A stretch of 64,000 nt of DNA from DATKPA01 sp051955985 (GTDB taxonomy: Bacteria; Planctomycetota; Phycisphaerae; WQYP01). A program made the translations under genes and the position numbers. Positions 51,989 to 58,966 of the stretch are shown piece after piece. How positions within the stretch are numbered: the stretch's first letter is position 1; every line of letters starts with the position of its first letter. The notes below the pieces were generated by a model that worked only from the letters and a program-made list of their open reading frames with translations, made no database searches and was not told the origin of the DNA. The stretch is taken from the NCBI GenBank assembly GCA_051955985.1, contig JBQCGD010000027.1, positions 1 to 64,000 of the forward strand. Reading direction: 5' to 3'.

Positions 51989-54823
51989 TTATTTCTCGCC
52001 GATCAGCAGACCCATCTGGGCAATGTCTTCATCGTTGACGACAGGCCCCGACCAGGAGGTGGACGTCAGCGTGTCCGCCCGGTGACGCAGGATGTTGATC
52101 CGCCACGATGGAGAGCTTCCTCCCACGGCGGGAAACCAGGCCCGTGGAATGGCGACTTCCAGCGTGTACCCCCTGATCTTGCCATCCGATTTATCCGCAT
52201 TGATGGCGTACTTCACCCTCCCTCCCGTTGTCGGAAGCGCATCCACGTAATCGAGCGGCTTATTGGGCGCGTAATGCAGCGTCCGCGACAGCATCGCGCC
52301 CCCCGGCTTGAATGCAAGTTGATACACCGTCTTCGGAAAAGCCCCCGACGCCGCAGCCCCACCCGCCACCTCGATCTGGATCCCGTCCGTCCCCCACCAA
52401 CGCCCAAGCGACGTCGGCCAGTCGTTGTTCCGTTCGTCGGAGATGATCGGCTGCGGGCATTCAATCAAGGCGTAGAGGAAGTGATCGTCATACGTGAAGC
52501 GGGCGAGCGCCGGCTGCGGATCCGTGCGAACCCTCCCCGACGAGAGATCCGTCCGCGACAGATAGCGTGTGCCGATCCGCATCGGACCAAAAGCCGGGAT
52601 CGTCGTGTCCGCCGGCCATTCGCTCGGACGTGCGTTGATCTGAACCGCCGAACTCGTGCCGCGCGTGCGATATACCGGAATCTGCACCGGCAGTTGAAGC
52701 GTCGCTCCGTTGTGCCGCTCCGTGAGTTCGAGTGTCGAGTTCGCCGCAGGCACGCGATCAAAAGCATCTATGAAACCGGCCAGCGTCAGCGGTATCTCCG
52801 CCACGCCCAGGGGAGAAGCATCGAACGACCGCCGGTCCGCCCGGGCGGCGTTTTCGTTGAGGAGGTTGAGATCTCCTGGAAGCAGCGTGAACCGTGCGTC
52901 CATTGCCACCGCTGCGTCAACCGGGTTTTCCGCGAGAAGGTGCGGCGTGATAAGAAGGGCATCCCCGTCGCGCCCTGGTCTCATGGCAAACTGGTATCCC
53001 GCTATCCGCGCCACCGGACGACGCGACTTCGCCAGCCAGAGCTGCGCCGCAATGAACGCCGGATCGTTCTCGATATCCGCAGCACCCTGTCCCGGCGTCC
53101 CCGCTGCCACCAGTTTCTCCAGTAGCTCCGGAAGCGTCTCCCACACCCCCCGATCCGCAGGCCACCCCGCATAAAGATATCCGGGGTCCGGCAGCGGCAG
53201 GTCCGGCGAATCCAGACGCGGGGCTGTCACCCCTGTCCGGCCCACCACGCCCGCAAAAAGTTCGTTCAGCACGCGCGGCTCGGCACGCTGCTCCAGCAGG
53301 CCCACCATCGCCGTGTCGTTCAATCCTTCCGTCAGCCAGACAAGCCGAAGCGATGGAGAAACGGACAACGTCGCCGGGTCCGCTTTCGCCGGCGGATCAA
53401 GAATGAACAACGGCCGATTGACCCCTCGCGCCTGTGTCGCCGGTGTGTTGGCGAGGAAATCCGAACGGTCAATTGCGTCGCGCCAGACAAATCCGCGGAC
53501 CTGCTGCGAATTCCCGCTGGGCGCTGACCGCGCGGCGCACACCCATGGCCACTCGCGAACCGACTGCTCGCTCGCCAGCGACCCCGCCGGCGGAAGACGC
53601 GGATCGGAATCATCAATCGTCCACAAACGCGGCTGCGGCACCTTGGCGCTCGGAATGGTGACCGCCAGGAAATCCCGCGTCATGTGAAGGCGGAGCGTCT
53701 GCGCGATGTCGTTGCGCAGCTGCAGATCAGCCCCGGGATCCACCAGCGCCGGGTGAAGAAACGCCGGTGTGGCCGTCCACCCCTTTTCCGTAAAGTGCTG
53801 CGCGCAGGCGGCAATGTACTGCCGTAGTTGTGTCGGCGAATCGCTGATCCGCCGCGGCGGCCGCGGAGCCAGCCACACCGGCAGCGGAATCCGGTCTTCA
53901 AATGCCGTTCCATCCATATACGGCTGCACGAGCCCGTCGTACGCGTTCCAATCCAGCGAAACCCGCCCCACCTCATCGACACGCACGCGCGGCGCAATGT
54001 CTTCCACAAACAGCGCGATCCCCTTCCGCTCGGCCTCGCGCACCAGCGCATCCAGTTGCTCGACCGCAAGCGCCGCCTCTGGATCCGACCGATCCAGGTA
54101 GATCGCATTGATCTTGCTGTACGACTCCGGAAGAAGCCGCGTGAGCGCGGCCGTCGTCGTCGTGGCGACCGCCAGCACCCGCGGATCACTCGGAAGCGTC
54201 ACATCCGCGATATGAATGGCCAGCGAGGCATGTTCCACCGGCCGGTTCGGAATCGCGATCGCCACCGGCAGCAGGTAGTCGCCCGGATCCTGCAGCGGAG
54301 AGATCTCCACCTGCAGGTACAGCGGGAACGGGTTCGTCACCGTGTAGGTCTCGTCCCCCCCCTTTGAGGTTTCGATCGGCAGTTTTACCAGGGAGGAGCC
54401 GGCATCGGAGGAGGTCTGCGCAAACCCGGTGAGCTGTTCAACCGCCGGGCCCGCGACCTCGCCACGTGCGATGTGGCTGGTAAAAAGCGAAAAACTCTCG
54501 CCCGGGGTATTGATCCACGGAGCCGGTCCCGTGGGCGCGGAGAGGGTGATGTGCATGCCGGCGACGACCACGGGAAGGTCCAGGCGGACAAAACTCGACT
54601 GTCGCCGCGCCGAATGGAGATTCCAGAGGACCGGGGCCGGCGGTGAACCCTCCGGGCTCGCGGACTTTCCCGCAGGCGTCCCTTGCCCGGGCTTGGCCGA
54701 CGGCGTCGGCGCGCAGGAAGTAAGGACCGCGGCAAGGAGAACCACCCCGGAAAAAGGAACCACCACGGAGCGGCGGGACCGGAAAAAAGGGCGGTGCTTC
54801 GCGTCGGGAGAGTGATCAGGCAT
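51989..54823 (-). CDS. Large lipoprotein with C-terminal CBM9-like domain
   Basis: 944 residues. The signal peptide ends in the lipobox AVLTSC with C37, so it is a lipoprotein. Residues about 40-60 are a Pro/Gly/Ser linker. The central 600 residues resemble the DUF4091/GH123-like glycosidase proteins of planctomycetes: a beta-sandwich (VEISPLQDPGDYLLPVAI), then a TIM-barrel-like region (INAIYLDRSDPEAALAVEQL, IPLPVWLAPRPPRRISD). The last 200 residues fit a CBM9-type domain (VQINARPSEWPADTTIPAFG, FTYDDHFLYALIECPQP, YTLEVAIPRAWFPAVGG). It probably binds and perhaps cleaves a glycan at the cell surface; catalytic residues cannot be named. The promoter must lie in the divergent spacer upstream of 54823. 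Confidence 0.72.
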   Translation of the reverse strand: MPDHSPDAKHRPFFRSRRSVVVPFSGVVLLAAVLTSCAPTPSAKPGQGTPAGKSASPEGSPPAPVLWNLHSARRQSSFVRLDLPVVVAGMHITLSAPTGPAPWINTPGESFSLFTSHIARGEVAGPAVEQLTGFAQTSSDAGSSLVKLPIETSKGGDETYTVTNPFPLYLQVEISPLQDPGDYLLPVAIAIPNRPVEHASLAIHIADVTLPSDPRVLAVATTTTAALTRLLPESYSKINAIYLDRSDPEAALAVEQLDALVREAERKGIALFVEDIAPRVRVDEVGRVSLDWNAYDGLVQPYMDGTAFEDRIPLPVWLAPRPPRRISDSPTQLRQYIAACAQHFTEKGWTATPAFLHPALVDPGADLQLRNDIAQTLRLHMTRDFLAVTIPSAKVPQPRLWTIDDSDPRLPPAGSLASEQSVREWPWVCAARSAPSGNSQQVRGFVWRDAIDRSDFLANTPATQARGVNRPLFILDPPAKADPATLSVSPSLRLVWLTEGLNDTAMVGLLEQRAEPRVLNELFAGVVGRTGVTAPRLDSPDLPLPDPGYLYAGWPADRGVWETLPELLEKLVAAGTPGQGAADIENDPAFIAAQLWLAKSRRPVARIAGYQFAMRPGRDGDALLITPHLLAENPVDAAVAMDARFTLLPGDLNLLNENAARADRRSFDASPLGVAEIPLTLAGFIDAFDRVPAANSTLELTERHNGATLQLPVQIPVYRTRGTSSAVQINARPSEWPADTTIPAFGPMRIGTRYLSRTDLSSGRVRTDPQPALARFTYDDHFLYALIECPQPIISDERNNDWPTSLGRWWGTDGIQIEVAGGAAASGAFPKTVYQLAFKPGGAMLSRTLHYAPNKPLDYVDALPTTGGRVKYAINADKSDGKIRGYTLEVAIPRAWFPAVGGSSPSWRINILRHRADTLTSTSWSGPVVNDEDIAQMGLLIGEK

Positions 54824-54973
54824 GGGGCCATCCGTCTGAGGAGTCGGCGGGTTGCATCATCGTTGGGCAGTTGCGCCGCCGTGCAAGGCATGCTGATGAT
54901 CAAGTGAGCAGGCTGCAGGCACGCGAATTTCCGTATTGTGCGCTCTGAACAAAAATTTAGCCAGACGCAGAAT

Positions 54974-55004
54974 GGCGTTTTTCACAGCAAAAACCGCCTT
55001 TTTT
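54974..55004 (+). terminator. Terminator-like hairpin upstream of the small-RNA array
   Basis: GGCGTTTTT pairs with AAAAA(C)CGCC and is followed by six T. No gene on the plus strand precedes it; the spacer from 54824 is only 150 bases. Either a further short transcript ends here or it insulates the downstream array from transcription. The array itself begins about 140 bases later. Confidence 0.5.
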
Positions 55005-55053
55005 CCAGGATTTCCAGCTCGGCACGCCTGGAGGAAAACGGGAGCCGAAGAAC

Positions 55054-55069
55054 TGGCACGTACCTTGTT
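55054..55069 (+). promoter_or_regulatory. Sigma-54-like promoter before the small-RNA array
   Basis: TGGCACG-TACC-TTGTT matches the -24/-12 consensus TGGCACG-N4-TTGC(A/T) at all -24 bases and at TTG of the -12 element, with T in place of the C of GC. A start near 55080 would place the whole array downstream. The deviation at GC is a real weakness. Confidence 0.4.
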
Positions 55070-55140
55070 ATTAGAGACCAGCGTGACAAATGAATAAAAC
55101 GAAACCGGGCAGTGCGGTGCTCGGATTTCGCGACCGACCA

Positions 55141-55243
55141 TGGCGTGATGGTGCGTTTCCTCCAGAAGCCGCCATCGCGTACCAAGACTCGTTTCCTCCT
55201 CCGCCAAACCGCGAGGACATGACCCTCGTCCTCGCGGTTTTTT
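55141..55243 (+). ncRNA. Candidate C-rich small RNA, unit 1 of 3
   Basis: A 5' hairpin (TGGCGTGATGG with CCGCC-ATCGCGTACCA, 55141-55184) has a loop that itself contains CGTTTCCTCC. Then comes the shared 20-base segment CTCGTTTCCTCCTCCGCCAA (55188-55207). Then a 13-bp perfect stem AAACCGCGAGGAC / GTCCTCGCGGTTT with loop ATGACCCTC ends in six T. CCTCCTCC resembles anti-Shine-Dalgarno sequence, so base-pairing with mRNA ribosome binding sites is the natural hypothesis. Confidence 0.65.
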
Positions 55244-55252
55244 GTAAGCAAC

Positions 55253-55340
55253 CGGATGCCGACTACCGGCACCGCTTTATGGAACTCGTTTCCTCCTCCG
55301 CCAAACCGCGAGGACATTTACCCTCGTCCTCGCGGTTTTT
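55253..55340 (+). ncRNA. Candidate C-rich small RNA, unit 2 of 3
   Basis: A 5' hairpin CGG(A)TGCCG-ACTAC-CGGCACCG (55253-55274) is followed by the same 20-base segment (55285-55304) and the same terminator stem as unit 1 (55303-55315 with 55326-55338). The loop differs (ATTTACCCTC) but again ends in ACCCTC. The T run is five bases. The 5' hairpin shares no sequence with that of unit 1, only its position. Confidence 0.65.
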
Positions 55341-55349
55341 GTAAACAAC

Positions 55350-55457
55350 CGGCGGCCGCTTGTGGCCAACACCGCAAGCGGCCGCCGTTTCAAGAAACTC
55401 GTTTCCTCCTCCGCCAAGCCGTGTGGACACCTACCCTCGTCCACACGGCTTTTTTTT
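55350..55457 (+). ncRNA. Candidate C-rich small RNA, unit 3 of 3
   Basis: A perfect 13-bp 5' hairpin CGGCGGCCGCTTG / CAAGCGGCCGCCG (55350-55387) is followed by the identical 20-base segment (55398-55417). The terminator stem AAGCCGTGTGGAC / GTCCACACGGCTT (55416-55428 with 55439-55451) differs from units 1 and 2 at three pairs, each change compensated on the other strand. The loop ACCTACCCTC keeps ACCCTC. Eight T follow. Compensated change in the stem with an invariant linker points to selection on RNA structure. Confidence 0.68.
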
Positions 55458-55598
55458 ATTTTTTTGCCGCCAAAAGGGTGCAAAATGGGACGATTTAGGT
55501 GCGTTCCCCGGCGTTTCAGGGGGAAAAAGGGGAGAAAAAGCGCAGGTTCTCACGAGTTCTTGACCGGAGGCGAGATTTTCCTATGATATGGGGCTCGA

Positions 55599-55671
<73 letters not shown>

Positions 55672-55674
55672 ATA

Positions 55675-55700
55675 AGCCGTGAGAAATCGCGGCTTTTTTT
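55675..55700 (+). terminator. Terminator of tRNA-Lys (CTT)
   Basis: AAGCCG / CGGCTT with a TGAGAAATCG loop followed by a run of T. The run overlaps the stop codon of the convergent zinc-ribbon gene at 55699. Confidence 0.85.
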
Positions 55701-55992
55701 ATGCGCAGGGAGGGCTGGGGGTGGCGAGGGCGGTTCCGCATTCGGGGCAGCGGCTAGGCGTGGCGCGGAGGTCGTAGCCGCAACTGGGGCAGAGACCGAG
55801 GCGGAGACGCCGGGTTGCAAGTCGGCGGTGGTGCGTGGCGCCGGCGAGAACGGTCAAAAGGACAAGCATGACGACCGGGAAAAGGACGATTACCGCCGGT
55901 GTCCCCAGGCGCTCGCTCGTCCAGAGGGAGGCACCGATGACGCTGAAAACGAGGGCGCTTCGAATCAGATGTTTGATGGTCCTGCGGGACAT
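55699..55992 (-). CDS. Small membrane protein with CPxCGYDLR zinc ribbon
   Basis: 97 residues. Start at 55992 (MSRRTIKHLIRSALVFS). Two helices are predicted (ALVFSVIGASLWT and VIVLFPVVMLVLLTVLAG). The C-terminal ribbon is CPSCGYDLRATPSRCPECG, a motif repeated in many planctomycete membrane proteins of unknown role. The gene is divergent from 56121 and convergent with tRNA-Lys. Confidence 0.85.
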   Translation of the reverse strand: MSRRTIKHLIRSALVFSVIGASLWTSERLGTPAVIVLFPVVMLVLLTVLAGATHHRRLATRRLRLGLCPSCGYDLRATPSRCPECGTALATPSPPCA

Positions 55993-56120
55993 GTTCACCC
56001 GGTCAAGAACACCCGAAAGGGCCGCCCCGGGGAGAGTTGCCGGCCGGCGGCTTTTTGCACTCCTCCAACGCCCGCAGGACGATACAATATGGACGAGCAT
56101 TGAGTCACGGGAGACGGGAC

Positions 56121-58139
56121 ATGGCCGACGTACAGGTGCGGGTGGGTTCGGAAAACGCGGAAGAGTACGGCGTGATCGCGCGCAGCGTGAACCGGGTGCG
56201 GCGACGGTTGTGGATGGTCCGCGCGGGAGAACGGGCGGTGGTGGGATTGGTCTGGGGGGCGGTGGCCGGATTATTCTTCGTGGGGGCCCGGCTGGTGGTG
56301 GATTGGTCCCCCTGGGCGAGCTTCGCGATTGCGGTATTGCCGATTTGTGGGGCAGGGTGGATGTGGCGGGAGGCCCGCAAGGCCCACGGGGTGGTGGCGT
56401 CGAGACTGGTGATCCGGTTGTTTGCGGCGCTGACGGCATTGCTGGCGGTGGGCACGGTGATCCTGCTCGCGAATGCCGGGACGATGCATGCCGCGACGTG
56501 GCTCTTCGCAGTGGTGCCGTTGGCCGTATTCTCACTTGCCGGCGCGGCCACCGTTCGGGCGGTGGATGCGAAAGCGGCAGCCATCTTCATTGATCAACAG
56601 GTGGGATTAAAGGAGCGGGTATCGACGGCGCTGGAATTCCTGCACGTCGCGCCGACGTCTCCCATGGAAGCCGCGTTCCGGCAACCGGTGCTGGCCTCTG
56701 CGGTCGAAGCGTGCAACAAGGCGGGTCGGGCGAAGATCGGGTACGCACGGGCGGACCAGCGGCTGTATGCGACGGCGGCAACCATTGCCGTGGCGGCCGT
56801 CGCGGTGAGTTTCCTCACCCCCCTGCCGGCCGCGGCGCGGACTTCCCAGAAGCAGTATGTGGTGGTGGCGGAGAAGGGGAAGAAACTGGAGAAGATTCTC
56901 GAGGAACTGGCCCAGAAGCCGGAGAACGCGAACGAGGAAGCGCAGTCGAAGCTGAAGCCTTTGAAGACCACTCTGGCGGAATTGAAGAAGGGGAACATGA
57001 GCCCGTTCGAGGCCGAGGAGCGGCTGGCGGAGGAGCGCGCCGACCTGCAGAAGGAAAAGGACCAGCAGGATGCCATGGACCGCGTTGAGAAGGCGCTGGA
57101 CAACATCAAAGACATGGAGCAGGTGAAGCAGGCGACCGACCAGATGAAGCAGGGTGACGCGACCCACGCCGATGGGCAAAGCAGCCCGGGCGATTCGAAA
57201 AACGGCCAGCAGGCGCTCAAGGACGCGACCGGCGCATTGGGTAATAAATTGAACAATGGGGGGATGACGAAGGACGAGAAAGAGAAACTGGCGCAGGGGT
57301 TGGAGGACGCAGCGAAATCTGCAACGGGCGCCCCGGATCTCAAAGACGCTTTGAGCAGGGCGGCGGAATCTGTGCGGAAGAACGATGGGGGCGGGCTGGC
57401 GAACAATTTGAATCAGGCAGGCCAATGCATGTCCAAGGGAGGAAGTCCGCGTCTTTCCGGCCAGGCGCTCAAGGACGCCATGGATGCGATCGACCGGGCA
57501 ACCGCGGGCGGGCACGGCGGCGATGAAGACCGCGCGCGGGACGGGAATGGGCCGGGAAATCAGGGACAAAACGGCGGGCAGATGGCCAGCGCGCAGCAGC
57601 CGCAGCAGCAGGGTGGTGGCCAGCAGGGTGGGGGTCAGCAGCAGATGGGGCAGCAAGGAGGCGGGCAGCAGGGTGGTGGGCAACAGGGCGGCGGCCAGCG
57701 TGGCGAAGGGGCAGGGCAATCCGCCGGCGGGCAGGCGGGAAGCGGTAAACAAAACGGGAACAACGGGCGGGGGAACGGTGGAACCCCGCAGAGCTCCAGT
57801 GGGGGATCGACGAACATGCACGCGCCATCGGGGCCGGGGGAATACGGCGTGCATGCCATCGGGCGGTCCGTCGGCGGTTCTGAATCGTACGTGCGCGTGT
57901 ATGACGAGCAACGGACGCAGACGCAGGGCGAGACGGAGAAAGTCTCGGGACAGATCAATCCTCTCGCGCCGGCCGCCGGAACGATCCACGTGCTTGGGCA
58001 GGGAGAGAAGAGCGACCCGACGATTCAGACCTACGAATCCCAGTTGCCGGCGGCACGGAAACGCGCGATGGATGATCTGCAGACGCAGCAGGTGCCGCCG
58101 CAGTACCGGGACCTCATCCGCGAGTATTACAATAAGTAA
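56121..58139 (+). CDS. Membrane protein with Gln/Gly-rich low-complexity region (DUF4175-like layout)
   Basis: 672 residues. Four N-terminal helices (AVVGLVWGAVAGLFFVGARL, FAIAVLPICGAGWMW, LFAALTALLAVGTVILLA, WLFAVVPLAVFSLAGAA), then AAIFIDQQVGLKERVSTALE, a segment found in planctomycete membrane proteins of this type. A helical region (residues 260-460) precedes a stretch of QQGGGQQGGG repeats (about 495-540). A folded C-terminal end (ESYVRVYDEQRTQTQGETEK) follows. The layout recalls DUF4175/TIGR02302 proteins. Start 56121 follows a GGGAGACGGGAC segment. Function unknown; it may belong with the exbD/repeat-protein region at 62-64 kb. Confidence 0.78.
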   Translation: MADVQVRVGSENAEEYGVIARSVNRVRRRLWMVRAGERAVVGLVWGAVAGLFFVGARLVVDWSPWASFAIAVLPICGAGWMWREARKAHGVVASRLVIRLFAALTALLAVGTVILLANAGTMHAATWLFAVVPLAVFSLAGAATVRAVDAKAAAIFIDQQVGLKERVSTALEFLHVAPTSPMEAAFRQPVLASAVEACNKAGRAKIGYARADQRLYATAATIAVAAVAVSFLTPLPAAARTSQKQYVVVAEKGKKLEKILEELAQKPENANEEAQSKLKPLKTTLAELKKGNMSPFEAEERLAEERADLQKEKDQQDAMDRVEKALDNIKDMEQVKQATDQMKQGDATHADGQSSPGDSKNGQQALKDATGALGNKLNNGGMTKDEKEKLAQGLEDAAKSATGAPDLKDALSRAAESVRKNDGGGLANNLNQAGQCMSKGGSPRLSGQALKDAMDAIDRATAGGHGGDEDRARDGNGPGNQGQNGGQMASAQQPQQQGGGQQGGGQQQMGQQGGGQQGGGQQGGGQRGEGAGQSAGGQAGSGKQNGNNGRGNGGTPQSSSGGSTNMHAPSGPGEYGVHAIGRSVGGSESYVRVYDEQRTQTQGETEKVSGQINPLAPAAGTIHVLGQGEKSDPTIQTYESQLPAARKRAMDDLQTQQVPPQYRDLIREYYNK

Positions 58140-58167
58140 GGGGAAAAAGGCAATTCGAGGGGAGGAA

Positions 58168-58240
58168 TGGACCGGGTGGGGCTCGAACCCACGACCCACG
58201 CCTTAAAAGGGCGTTGCTCTACCAACTGAGCTACCAGTCC
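58168..58240 (-). tRNA. tRNA-Lys (TTT)
   Basis: 73 bases on the minus strand. Acceptor GGACTGG / CCGGTCC (one T-G pair), D arm GCTC-AGTTGGTAGA-GC, anticodon stem-loop ACGCC-CTTTTAA-GGCGT with anticodon TTT, T arm GTGGG-TTCGAGC-CCCAC, discriminator A. With the CTT gene at 55599 it covers both lysine codons. Confidence 0.96.
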
Positions 58241-58351
58241 GCCACCGCTTTCGCGGCAAGCACCTCATCTTACCCATCGGCTGCGCCATATCAAGCGTCC
58301 GGCGACAGGTGTTGAATTACGGGAATGGAGGAGGGGGCGGAGGAGAGGAAC

Positions 58352-58594
58352 TCAATTGCGGGTGACGAGTTTAGAGCCGTCCGCATAGCCGATGGTGGCA
58401 ATGAGTCCCCTCCGCGGGGCGGAAGAGGCGGGATGACCGTGAATGAAATCGTTGGAATGGTCGAGCCCCCAGAGCATGGGCGGGGCGGACCGTCGAGCCT
58501 GGCGATGGCGGTAGGCGAGGAAGAAGAGACCGCAAATGAGCCCGAGCGAGACCATGGTGGCAAGTACGAGGTAGGAAAGAAATTGCCCAAACAT
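58352..58594 (-). CDS. Small membrane protein, unknown
   Basis: 80 residues. Start 58594 (MFGQFLSYLVLATM) with AGGGTG about 5 bases upstream. One strong helix (LSYLVLATMVSLGLICGLFF, then LAYRHR) followed by a basic, soluble tail (SAPPMLWGLDHSNDFIHGHP). The frame stays open upstream to 58942, so a longer N terminus (containing WHFSCGPCCFEAPEDKLQLA) is possible. Not recognised. Confidence 0.55.
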   Translation of the reverse strand: MFGQFLSYLVLATMVSLGLICGLFFLAYRHRQARRSAPPMLWGLDHSNDFIHGHPASSAPRRGLIATIGYADGSKLVTRN

Positions 58595-58803
58595 AAAACA
58601 CCCTGCGAGCTGGAGCTTATCTTCCGGCGCTTCAAAGCAACAGGGCCCGCAAGAGAAATGCCAGCGTGCGCCAGCCTGCACTGACGGGAGTGTCCACGGC
58701 AGCTCAAGTGAGCGCTCCGCCAGCCCAGACTCGCCGAGGGCGGTCACCTCAGCCACGGCAACGTAGAAGTGCAGCAACCAATCTGGACAAAGAGACCGCT
58801 GCG

Positions 58804-58932
58804 TCAGCGTCGGGGAACATCTTCTTCGTCTTCGGGCTTCTTGTGCCACCACTGGTGGTTCATGATGGCGATATATAGTGCGCTGCCGACGACAATGGCA
58901 ATGCAGACAAAGATGACAAAGCAGGTGGGCAT
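58804..58932 (-). CDS. 42-residue membrane peptide
   Basis: Short frame starting MPTCFVIFVCIAIVVGSALY, then IAIMNHQWWHKKPEDEED, and ending VPRR. One helix followed by a charged tail, the classical layout of small bacterial membrane proteins. No strong ribosome binding site. It lies upstream of the 80-residue membrane protein on the same strand, in a different frame, so the two may form a small operon. The 208 bases between them hold nothing clear. Confidence 0.45.
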   Translation of the reverse strand: MPTCFVIFVCIAIVVGSALYIAIMNHQWWHKKPEDEEDVPRR

Positions 58933-58966
58933 ATTGGCTCAACGTTAGGGGAGCGGGTTCTGTGCA

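Noticed and set aside
55141..55457. CRISPR-like array at the tandem units
   Set aside because: Only three units, spacing of 97 and 113 bases, repeated part inside hairpin-linker-terminator structures, and no cas genes.
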